From the NCBI GenBank assembly GCA_029008615.1, contig JAQXJI010000039.1, forward strand, positions 1 through 64,000: a stretch of 64,000 bases of DNA, written 5' to 3'. Of the stretch, positions 34,504 through 41,913 are shown piece after piece. How positions within the stretch are numbered: the stretch's first letter is position 1; each line of letters begins with the position of its first letter. A model generated the notes under the pieces. That model had not been told where the DNA came from. It did no database searches and was given only the letters and a program-made list of their open reading frames with translations. The DNA comes from Elusimicrobiota bacterium (GTDB lineage: Bacteria; Elusimicrobiota; Elusimicrobia; Elusimicrobiales; Elusimicrobiaceae). A program made the position numbers and the translations under genes.

Positions 34504-35709
34504 ATGTCTGAACCAACAGCAAAAGAAAATCAGGCTTTAGAGCCCAACGAAAAAGGGCTTGAAGCCGTTTTAAACAAATTGGACACAATCGCCCAAAGCG
34601 TTACGGAAAACGCTCAAAAAACGGCGGACGCTTTAAAAGCAGCGCAAAAGGCTCAGGAAGAAGCCCAAAAAGCGGCCGATGAAGCGATAAAGGCAAAAAA
34701 CACTTTGCCTATTGACTTTACTCCGGCAGGCGCGCAAGCCGCCGTGAAAAGCGAAAAAAGCTCTAAAAACGCCGACTTGAGAACCTTTTTAAACGATGTA
34801 AAAGCCGCTAAATTCGGTAATGTAAAAGCCGCTTTGCAGAGCGGTGCGGCCAGCGGTTCTTATTTGGTGCCCGCAGGCTTTGTTCCCGAGCTCATTGACT
34901 TGCTGGAAAAGTACCCGTCTTATGTTTCTCAGGCGCGCAGGCTGCCTTGGGGCGTTTCCGGCAACAGCCGCGTAATACCTAATTTGGCAAGCCGCCCAGC
35001 CGTGGCCATTGTCGGGGAAGGCGAAGCTAAACCGATAAGCAATCCGGTGTTTGGGCAGATATCCCAAAAGCTTCATAAGATTGTCGGTGCCGTTGTGGTA
35101 ACCCGCGAACTTATTGAAGATGAGGCTATTGATCTCCCTATGCTCTTGCCGGAGATTATCGGCCCGGCTTTTGTCGACGCTTTAAACACCTGGCTCTTTA
35201 GCGGGCAGGGCTCAACGCGCCCGGGCATATTTACGGTCAGCGGCACACATACGCCTACCGTCAGCGGCATAGGCGATTTGTTGGCTCTTAAATTTGCGGT
35301 TCCTTCTTTTGTAAGGACTTCCGGCAAGTTTTACGTCGCCAATGACGTATATGCGGCTTTGGCTTCTCTTACCAATTCCGCCGCTTATAAATGGCTTACT
35401 TACGCAGACGGCGTAATGAAAATCGACGGCAACGACGTTGTCAGTCTGGACAAAACCGTTATCGGTGCGGACGGCAGGGTCTGCTTCGGCGATTTGAAGA
35501 ATGTTATCTTATCCCCCAAAGTGCCGGACGGCTTATCCGTAAGGTACAGCGATACCGCAACCATGACGGAAGGATCCGACGACAGTGCGGTAACGCATAA
35601 CTTCTTCCAGGAGAACAAAGAAGGCTGGATATTTGAAACCAGAACCGAATTGACGGTTGTGGGTTCGGTATGGTCTAAAGGTACGATTACCGTCACCAAC
35701 GGCGAATAA
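34504..35709 (+). CDS. HK97-fold major capsid protein
   Basis: 401 residues. About 1-105 is an Ala/Lys/Glu coiled coil (delta domain acting as scaffold). From about 115 GAASGSYLVPAGFVPELIDLLEKYPS, VTRELIEDEAIDLPMLLPEIIG and WLFSGQGSTRPGIFT trace the HK97 fold. The protease gene lies just upstream, as expected. Cleavage would remove the coiled coil near residue 105. Confidence 0.93.
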   Translation: MSEPTAKENQALEPNEKGLEAVLNKLDTIAQSVTENAQKTADALKAAQKAQEEAQKAADEAIKAKNTLPIDFTPAGAQAAVKSEKSSKNADLRTFLNDVKAAKFGNVKAALQSGAASGSYLVPAGFVPELIDLLEKYPSYVSQARRLPWGVSGNSRVIPNLASRPAVAIVGEGEAKPISNPVFGQISQKLHKIVGAVVVTRELIEDEAIDLPMLLPEIIGPAFVDALNTWLFSGQGSTRPGIFTVSGTHTPTVSGIGDLLALKFAVPSFVRTSGKFYVANDVYAALASLTNSAAYKWLTYADGVMKIDGNDVVSLDKTVIGADGRVCFGDLKNVILSPKVPDGLSVRYSDTATMTEGSDDSAVTHNFFQENKEGWIFETRTELTVVGSVWSKGTITVTNGE

Positions 35710-35765
35710 TCAAAGTTTAAGGGCGGCGGGTATTTTGCCCGCCGCTTATCAAAGGAGAATAACAA

Positions 35766-35939
35766 ATGAGAGCTAAAGAACTTAAAAAATACAAAATCTT
35801 ATCCGCTTTCGGCAATTACAAACAGGGCGAATTTGTGGAATTTTACGACGCGAAAGACGACGATTATGTCGCTTCTTTGCTGAAATCCGGCAAAATCGCT
35901 TTGGTGCAAGTCAAATCGGCCCAAGCGGATAAAAAATAA
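35766..35939 (+). CDS. Small head-region protein (57 residues)
   Basis: AAAGGAG before ATG 35766. MRAKELKKYKILSAFGNYKQGEFVEFYDAKDD looks like a small SH3-like or beta protein with a basic tail. Small proteins in this position, between capsid and connector, are often head-decoration or unassigned. Confidence 0.65.
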   Translation: MRAKELKKYKILSAFGNYKQGEFVEFYDAKDDDYVASLLKSGKIALVQVKSAQADKK

Positions 35940-35957
35940 ATAAAAGGGGCGGATATT

Positions 35958-36515
35958 ATGGATTTGATAAACCTTGACAGAGTTAAACAATTAACCGGCG
36001 CAAAAACAAACGAAGAAGCGGCTTTAAAATTAAAAACCGTACTTGAAGTTATTGAGGATTTTCTCGGCGTAGTATTGTTTAAAACTGATTTTAAAGACGA
36101 AAAAATCAGCCTTGCCTATGGAAATTGCCGTTATATCCGCCCTAATCATACCCCGGTAAACGAGGTTTATGAAATCAAGTTTTTCAACCCCGATTCCGGC
36201 AAATATGAAAGTCAAACGGCCTTTAAATATATTACCGGCGGCGAAACCATAGATTTTTTAAACAGGCGCGTTTTAAAAAAGCCCGGCTCCGGCAGGATTT
36301 TGCTTTCTTACAACGCCGGATTATACGCTGACGCGTCTGAAGTTCCGGCAACGATAACGCTCGCGGCCGAGAAACTGCTTGATTATTTGTTTGCGTCCGG
36401 TTTTGGCGGGGCGTATCAATCGGAGCATTTGGGCGATTATTCGTATTCGAAAGGGGCTACCGCTTCAGGCTTGCCGGCGGATATAGCAGCCCTTTTAAAC
36501 GGGGTTAAATTATGA
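35958..36515 (+). CDS. Head-tail connector (gp6-like adaptor)
   Basis: 185 residues. LINLDRVKQLTGAKTNEEAALKLKTVLEVIEDFLG is the helical adaptor start; NHTPVNEVYEIKFF and DASEVPATITLAAEKLLDYLFA fit the gp6/HK97 connector family. It would form the ring under the portal. It overlaps the next gene by 4 bases. Confidence 0.8.
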   Translation: MDLINLDRVKQLTGAKTNEEAALKLKTVLEVIEDFLGVVLFKTDFKDEKISLAYGNCRYIRPNHTPVNEVYEIKFFNPDSGKYESQTAFKYITGGETIDFLNRRVLKKPGSGRILLSYNAGLYADASEVPATITLAAEKLLDYLFASGFGGAYQSEHLGDYSYSKGATASGLPADIAALLNGVKL

Positions 36516-36850
36516 GTTTCCAAAGCTTGTTAAATTCCCGCGCCGACATTTACGAAGCGGATTTAAAGCAGGACGGGGCAACCGGACAGCAATATAAAAG
36601 CCTTTCGTTAATTGCGGAAAATATTCCTTGCGCTCTTCAGGGGGGCGGCAGTATAGAAAGGAGCGGGCGAATTGAAACGGGGGCTGAAAACGTGCGTATC
36701 TATCTTTTGCCGCGGTCTTTTGAAATTACTAAACATACGCACATAATCGCCGTCAACGGCGTGAAATACAATATTACCGAAGTTGCCGATATGGGCGGGC
36801 GCGAAAGATATTTAAGGATAAGCGCGGAGAGGATTTCTTTAAATGATTAA
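36512..36850 (+). CDS. Head-tail joining / head closure protein
   Basis: 112 residues, ATGA overlap with the connector. SFQSLLNSRADIYEADLKQDGATGQQYKSLSLI and RIYLLPRSFEITKHTHIIAVNGVKYNITEV match the phage head-tail adaptor (SPP1 gp16-like) beta-barrel. Confidence 0.82.
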   Translation: MSFQSLLNSRADIYEADLKQDGATGQQYKSLSLIAENIPCALQGGGSIERSGRIETGAENVRIYLLPRSFEITKHTHIIAVNGVKYNITEVADMGGRERYLRISAERISLND

Positions 36851-37280
36851 TATCACTACTAAGAACTTTGACGCTATGCTTAAGCGTCTGGACGAGGCGG
36901 AACAAAAAATAATGACGGCTGCTGTTAAAGCCAATATAGCTGCGGCTTCAGAGGCGGAACGGACGCTTAAACAGGGATTATCCCAGCGCGCCGGCAGGAA
37001 GCCGAGTGATAAAAACTATCGTAACAGTCCTAAAGGTTCTTTGCCATACGGCCATACTATGGCATTAAGAAACAGTATCGGTTTTAAAGTTTTAAGAATC
37101 GGAAACGGCATTAAGGTCGAATTCGGGAGCGGTGCCCGTAAAAGTTCGATTGAGTACGCAAAGTATTTAGAAGGGCGAAATGGCAACGGTATAAGGCCTT
37201 TTTTGTGGGCGGCCTCGGGGATTTTTAACGCCGACACAATTATCGAAAAATTTAGAAAGTTTTACGGCAGGTTGAAATGA
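36843..37280 (+). CDS. HK97 gp10-like tail completion protein
   Basis: 145 residues, overlapping the previous gene by 8 bases. ITTKNFDAMLKRLDEAEQKIMTAAVKANI helix, then LPYGHTMALRNSIGFKVLRIGNGIKVEFGSG, then IEYAKYLEGRNGNGIRPFLWAAS, the characteristic order of the HK97_gp10 group. Confidence 0.85.
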   Translation: MINITTKNFDAMLKRLDEAEQKIMTAAVKANIAAASEAERTLKQGLSQRAGRKPSDKNYRNSPKGSLPYGHTMALRNSIGFKVLRIGNGIKVEFGSGARKSSIEYAKYLEGRNGNGIRPFLWAASGIFNADTIIEKFRKFYGRLK

Positions 37281-37714
37281 TAGAAAACATTATTTATTCG
37301 GTTTTAAAAAACGACGGCGAACTCGCCGTTTTACTTGGGGCTACTGCGGAAGACAGCCGCATTTACGCCGTCTATGCAAATCCGCTGAAATTGCCTTGCG
37401 TAGTCTTTTACGGGACGGCACCAGTAAGCCCAAACGATACGCCATGGCTTTACAGCCAAAATATCACTTTTGAAATTTACGCGGAAACCGCCGCCGAGTT
37501 TGGCAATATCCGTAACAGATTTTACGAGATTTTCCAAAAATACGACCGTTTTTTTAACAGTGAAGCTTTCAAAACGCAAGGGATTATCATAAAAGAATGC
37601 CACGCGGTAAGCGCGCAGTCCGTAAGCACTTTCCCGGAAGAAATAGAACAAGGCGTAAGCGGGGTAATTTCCTTTGATTTTCAATTTACAAAATGCGCCA
37701 AAGCGCAAATTTAG
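37277..37714 (+). CDS. Tail terminator-like protein
   Basis: 145 residues, ATGA overlap. IENIIYSVLKNDGELAVLLGA, RIYAVYANPLKLPCVVFYG and ISFDFQFTKC resemble DUF3168/gpU-type tail terminators in length, strand pattern and place between gp10-like and tail-tube genes. The family call is from order more than motifs. Confidence 0.7.
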   Translation: MIENIIYSVLKNDGELAVLLGATAEDSRIYAVYANPLKLPCVVFYGTAPVSPNDTPWLYSQNITFEIYAETAAEFGNIRNRFYEIFQKYDRFFNSEAFKTQGIIIKECHAVSAQSVSTFPEEIEQGVSGVISFDFQFTKCAKAQI

Positions 37715-37734
37715 AAGTAAGGAGAGTAACAAAA

Positions 37735-38274
37735 ATGGCACAAAATAAATGTCAGGATATTGTAGTTTCCGGGGTTAGAAAACTCTTAATAGCCCCGTTG
37801 GGAACCAGCAAAGAAAACGCAACGGATGTAGGGTTTACCAATGGTAATGTAACCCTTACCGCAGCCTTGGAGTTTTTGGACGTCATGGTAGATCAAAGCC
37901 TTATGCCAGTTAGAAGCGTTTTAACCGCGGCAAATTATACTTTCGCCGCGCCTTTAGCTTCTATGGCTTTAGAAAGTTTGGCAATAGGGCTTGGTTTGTC
38001 TTTTGATGAAAGCGGCGTAGCCACTTTGCCAACCGAAAGGTATTACCAAGTATGGTTTGAAACCGACGCCCCTGTCAATGATAAAGGCGTAAAAGGCGTG
38101 CGGGAGTTTTATATCCCTAAAATGCGCTTAGGCGGCACATCAGAGTTAGCCTTTAGCCGCACGGATGCGCAGGTCAATAATTTAGAGGGAACTCTGATAA
38201 ATTGCCCTACCGACGGCGAAAATACAAACTTCTTAACGGTAACCGATACCTATGCGGAGGACGCAAATGTTTAA
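37735..38274 (+). CDS. Major tail tube protein
   Basis: 179 residues from ATG 37735 with GGAGAG upstream. The GVRKLLIAPLGTSKENATDVGFTNGNVTLTAALEFLDV start and the beta-rich FYIPKMRLGGTSELAFSRTDAQVN fit a phage tail tube. Position between terminator-like and chaperone genes supports it. Confidence 0.8.
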   Translation: MAQNKCQDIVVSGVRKLLIAPLGTSKENATDVGFTNGNVTLTAALEFLDVMVDQSLMPVRSVLTAANYTFAAPLASMALESLAIGLGLSFDESGVATLPTERYYQVWFETDAPVNDKGVKGVREFYIPKMRLGGTSELAFSRTDAQVNNLEGTLINCPTDGENTNFLTVTDTYAEDANV

Positions 38275-38674
38275 ATTCTTTTCTTCTAAAAAAGAATTGG
38301 ACATTACCGACGCTTTAAAGAAAAAGCAGGCTCATATCACTATCGGCGGCAATCCGGTAGTGATAGAAGCCTTTAAGCTATCAAAGGCTTTAGAACTCTT
38401 CGAGGCTATGGGGAATATCAGCGAACTTATAAAGCTGGCCGGAAGTGATACCGCCGCTTTTAACCGGGTTTTACTTGCCAAATTGCCGCTTATTTTGCGT
38501 TTTTGCGTGCCTGATAGACAAATAGACGCGGAAAGCGTAACCCTTGCAGAATTTGCGGATTTGATAACGGCGGTATGGTGTGTAAATGATTTAGAGAGGA
38601 TATTCTCAAATTTTTACCTCGCCACTCGGTCAATGCCTCAAATAATGCCGGATTTGGCGGGGTGGCAAAAATAA
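38267..38674 (+). CDS. Tail assembly chaperone (gpG-like, upstream frame)
   Basis: 135 residues from ATG 38267, overlapping the tube gene end by 8 bases. ITIGGNPVVIEAFKLSKALELFEAMGNISELIKL is typical of the gpG/TAC family. The stop follows WQK at 38674. The slippery heptamer AAATTTT at 38608-38614 lies in the zero frame as A AAT TTT, and a -1 slip there joins this frame to the next ORF. Confidence 0.82.
   Translation: MFKFFSSKKELDITDALKKKQAHITIGGNPVVIEAFKLSKALELFEAMGNISELIKLAGSDTAAFNRVLLAKLPLILRFCVPDRQIDAESVTLAEFADLITAVWCVNDLERIFSNFYLATRSMPQIMPDLAGWQK
38608..38614 (+). promoter_or_regulatory. Programmed -1 frameshift site AAATTTT
   Basis: In the gpG frame the codons are tca AAT TTT, preceded by A, so the heptamer fits X XXY YYZ exactly. 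The -1 frame is open from here through the GTG at 38662 to the stop at 38862. A lambda-type GT fusion is expected at low frequency. Confidence 0.72.
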
Positions 38675-38862
38675 TAAACGAGTATTTTGGGCAGAAGATA
38701 GAAGATTTAAGCCTAACGCAGATAAACGCCTATGTATTGGAATATACAAGGGCACAAAAAGCAGAAGCTGAAGTACTAAAGAAAAGCGGGCCTGCAAAGG
38801 TTTTAAACGGGCAGGAAAGCCTGGGTTCACTTAAAAAATTAGGTTTTAGAATAGGAAAATAA
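38662..38862 (+). CDS. Downstream (gpT-like) part of the tail chaperone
   Basis: The frame from GTG 38662 gives 66 residues: IINEYFGQKIEDLSLTQINAYVLEYTRAQKAEAEVLKKSG, a helical tail like the T part of gpGT, which binds tail-tube subunits. It is in the -1 frame relative to gpG and opens upstream to the slippery site. I think it is made mainly as the fusion. The single GTG start at 38662 has no clear ribosome site, which supports frameshifting. Confidence 0.7.
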   Translation: MAKIINEYFGQKIEDLSLTQINAYVLEYTRAQKAEAEVLKKSGPAKVLNGQESLGSLKKLGFRIGK

Positions 38863-38866
38863 GAAA

Positions 38867-39007
38867 TTATTTATCTTTATCAAATTCCATAAATTCTGGG
38901 TAGATAATAGCAAAAAAAAGAAAGATAGGTGCTAGAGGGAATAAAATTAATCTACCCCAAGAGGATTTTTCAAACTGTTCAAAATAGAATTTATAAAGTG
39001 TTTTCAT
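38867..39007 (-). CDS. Antisense 46-residue membrane protein between tail genes
   Basis: On the minus strand an ATG at 39007 starts MKTLYKFYFEQFEKSSWGRLI, with a hydrophobic helix (LFPLAPIFLFFAIIYP) and the end EFMEFDKDK. The segment is much richer in A/T than its neighbours and lies in the only large gap of the tail operon. No strong ribosome site. It has the marks of a cargo gene expressed independently of the late operon. Confidence 0.6.
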   Translation of the reverse strand: MKTLYKFYFEQFEKSSWGRLILFPLAPIFLFFAIIYPEFMEFDKDK

Positions 39008-39052
39008 ACTAATATTTTAAGGTATTTTTAAATAAATTTAAAGGGTTAAAAT

Positions 39053-41203
39053 ATGGCAGATAATGAAAAAGTTACTATACAGATAGAAACAAAGGCTAAT
39101 TTAGACGGTATCAAAAAAACTCAAGACGGCGTGGAAAAGCTTTCTGAATCCGTCCAAGAGTCAAAAGGAAAAATTAGAGATTTATGGAAAAAGATAAAAG
39201 AGGGGGCAAATGAACCTTATGTAGTTTGGCAAAATTTCACTTTTGCCCTTAAACAGGGCATTGGCACTTTAAGGCAAGGTATAAAATTTATCGGGGAAAG
39301 TATACAAGCCCACTTGGCAAATGCCAGGGCGGTAAAAACGCTTGAGGCAAGTTATCAGGCCCTTGGGATAACCGGCACGCAAGCACTTAAGAACGCCAAA
39401 GCCTTTGCCTCTGAAATGCAAGCCGCCACAGGTATAGCCGATGAAACTTTTTTAAACGCGCAAAAGCTGATGGCGCAATACGGCATAGTCGGCCAAAAAG
39501 CGCAAGAGGCTATAAAAGCGGCTTACGCTTTATCCCAAGGCGTCGGCATGAGTTTTGAAAGCGCGATGATGCAGCTTGCCAAGGCCTCAGTAGGCGCGAC
39601 GGAAAGTTTATCAAGATATGGCATAGTTTTAGGCGACGGCGTAAAAGAGGGTGAAAAGTTCGGGGCGGTAATAAACCAAATTAATGAGAAATTTGGCGCG
39701 GCCGCACAATCGCAAATGGGCGATACGATAACGCAGGTAAACGCTTTAAAAGAAAGCTGGGGCGATTTTAAAGAGGTTATCGGTGCGTGGCTAATACCGG
39801 CATTTGAATTATTAATAAAAGTTGGAACGAAAGCTGTAAATGTTTTAAACCGCGTTTTCGGCGCGGATAAAAGCGCGATTGAGCAGGCCATTAATAAAGA
39901 CAAACAACGTTATGCCGAATTGACCCGGCAATATGAAGCTATTGAAAAAATAGCCTTGGCAAATGCTAAAAACGGACAAATAGGCGAGGGCTGGGCCAAG
40001 CGTTTGAAAGAGTTGGACAACGAAAGGGTAAAACTATATGACGCTATAACCGCAAATCAGCAGACCTTAAACGTGGAAAAGGAAGAGTTAGCCGCAAAAG
40101 AGGCGGAAATAAACGCTAATTCTTTGCAAATAGCCAAGAATACCCTTGCCGCCGTCGAGGCCGCCAAAGAGCAAAAAAAAGAAGCCGCAGAAGCCGCCCA
40201 AAAGAGTGAAGCAAAACTAAAAACAGAGCGAGAAATTTTAGATACTTTAGAAGCCCAAAGATTAACGGCAAAATCTAATGCGGAGCAGTCTTCCCAAGAA
40301 CGGATTATAAAAGCCACCGCGGATTATTCCAATATGTCCAGTGCCGAACTTGTGGAAGCCCGCATAAGGCTTGATAATGAAAAGGCCCTGCAAGAACAAA
40401 TTACCGCCATAAAAAAAGAGGCTTTAGATAAGCAGGTAGCAGACGCCAAAGCCGCTTATGAAACTGCAAACGCGGAAGAATTAAGCGCAAAGGAAAAGGC
40501 CTACTCCGACGCCTTAGCCCAGCAATTAGTTTTTAACGAGCAGAATTTAGTCGCACAGCAAGAATACAATTCCCAAAGGATAGCCCTTGAAAATGAATTA
40601 ACCTCTTACAACGCTGCCGCGGCTAAACTTTACGCTAAAACGCAGACGCAGAACTTTAAAAACGCACAGGATTTATTTGCGCAAATAGGCCAGCTTGCCA
40701 CATCGGAAAACAAAAAATTGGCGGCGGTTGGTAAAGCGGCAAGTATAGCACAGGCAACTATCAACACCTACGAGGGTGCAACTAAAGCCCTTGCGCAAGG
40801 CGGATTTTTTGGTATAGCCATGGCGGCGGCGGTTATAGCCTCCGGCTTGGCAAGCGTGGCGCAGATTTCCGGCGTTAAACTTGCCAAAGGCGGTTTAGTC
40901 AAAGCTGTAACAGGCGGCGTTCCGGCGGTTATAGGTGAGGGCGGCTCTGACGAAGCCGTCTTGCCTTTGGATAACTCAAGGGCTATGCGTCGTATCGGCG
41001 GGGCTATTGCCGAGGAAAGCGAAAGCGGCTCTTTAGGGCAAGCACAAGCCCTAACGCTAACCGTAAATATAAACGCAAGCGGGGGCTTGCCGGCTTTCTT
41101 AAACGAACTTACGGAAGCCACGCAAAACGGCGTAACCGAGGCTTTAAGATATGCAAATGTTGCAGTAAAAGCAGGTAATGAACAAGGCGGGTATAGTGTA
41201 TGA
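39053..41203 (+). CDS. Tape measure protein
   Basis: 716 residues. An N-terminal coiled coil is followed by a TMP domain (ANARAVKTLEASYQALGITGTQALKNAKAFASEMQ), long Ala/Lys/Glu coiled coils (about 300-530), and a hydrophobic segment GFFGIAMAAAVIASGLASVAQ near 600. The final GGVPAVIGEGGSDEAVLPLDNSRAMRRIGG is the common C-terminal block of these proteins. It sets tail length. The start is after AAAGGG with a short spacing. Confidence 0.92.
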   Translation: MADNEKVTIQIETKANLDGIKKTQDGVEKLSESVQESKGKIRDLWKKIKEGANEPYVVWQNFTFALKQGIGTLRQGIKFIGESIQAHLANARAVKTLEASYQALGITGTQALKNAKAFASEMQAATGIADETFLNAQKLMAQYGIVGQKAQEAIKAAYALSQGVGMSFESAMMQLAKASVGATESLSRYGIVLGDGVKEGEKFGAVINQINEKFGAAAQSQMGDTITQVNALKESWGDFKEVIGAWLIPAFELLIKVGTKAVNVLNRVFGADKSAIEQAINKDKQRYAELTRQYEAIEKIALANAKNGQIGEGWAKRLKELDNERVKLYDAITANQQTLNVEKEELAAKEAEINANSLQIAKNTLAAVEAAKEQKKEAAEAAQKSEAKLKTEREILDTLEAQRLTAKSNAEQSSQERIIKATADYSNMSSAELVEARIRLDNEKALQEQITAIKKEALDKQVADAKAAYETANAEELSAKEKAYSDALAQQLVFNEQNLVAQQEYNSQRIALENELTSYNAAAAKLYAKTQTQNFKNAQDLFAQIGQLATSENKKLAAVGKAASIAQATINTYEGATKALAQGGFFGIAMAAAVIASGLASVAQISGVKLAKGGLVKAVTGGVPAVIGEGGSDEAVLPLDNSRAMRRIGGAIAEESESGSLGQAQALTLTVNINASGGLPAFLNELTEATQNGVTEALRYANVAVKAGNEQGGYSV

Positions 41204-41913
41204 TAAAAAATCCTTTTATTTTCTTAACTCAAAATTTCGCCAGGCAAATAGTAGATGCTGACGGTGCGGATATTTCCGCCGGTTTGGCCAATATCACCAC
41301 TACGGATTTACCCTATACGGTAACTTTATTTTTTACCGATAAATGGGGGCAGATAGTCAACCGCACAATAGACACGCTGATTTTGCAAAACACCAATATC
41401 GGCAGTATAGTTATTGAAGCCGCTGATAATAGCGGCAATTATAGCCCTATGTTTACCATATCGGATAATACGGACGGCACCGTATTATTTAAGGCAGATA
41501 AGCCGGTAACTACATCATCTTTAAAGGTAACTATCCCGGCTTTAGGCAACCCCGAGCAAGTGCAAATAGGGCGTATCGGCGTTTATAACTATCTTTTAGA
41601 TTTATTCGCCCTAACCGATAGCAACTATAAAACAGAAACAAATCAAGGTAATTACCGCACGCTTTCCGGCAATATCGTTTTTTATGGCGATTATAAAAAA
41701 TGGGAAAGCAAAATCAAAATTGAGAACTTGCCGCAAGCGCAATTTAACACTATAAACGCCGCAGTGCAAACCGATAATATTTTAACCGTTATCCCTTTTA
41801 AGGATTTTGAGCCCTCGGCTGTTTATGAGTGCTATATCGCGCCGGATTTCAGTTTTGAAGTAGACCGTAAAACGGCTTTGTATTCCGCGACACTGGAGGC
41901 CAAAGAACTATGA
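41200..41913 (+). CDS. Distal tail / tail tip protein
   Basis: 237 residues, ATGA overlap with the tape measure. Beta-rich: LPYTVTLFFTDKWGQIVNRTIDTLILQNTNIGSIVIEA, and KWESKIKIENLPQAQFNTI. Place directly after the tape measure suggests the distal tail (Dit-like) role, but no diagnostic motif is seen. Confidence 0.65.
   Translation: MIKNPFIFLTQNFARQIVDADGADISAGLANITTTDLPYTVTLFFTDKWGQIVNRTIDTLILQNTNIGSIVIEAADNSGNYSPMFTISDNTDGTVLFKADKPVTTSSLKVTIPALGNPEQVQIGRIGVYNYLLDLFALTDSNYKTETNQGNYRTLSGNIVFYGDYKKWESKIKIENLPQAQFNTINAAVQTDNILTVIPFKDFEPSAVYECYIAPDFSFEVDRKTALYSATLEAKEL

Noticed and set aside
38662-38674. Frameshift at the run of A near the gpG stop (CAAAAAT)
   Set aside because: The codons are CAA AAA TAA, so the P-site tRNA would not re-pair after a -1 slip; the heptamer AAATTTT upstream fits the rule.
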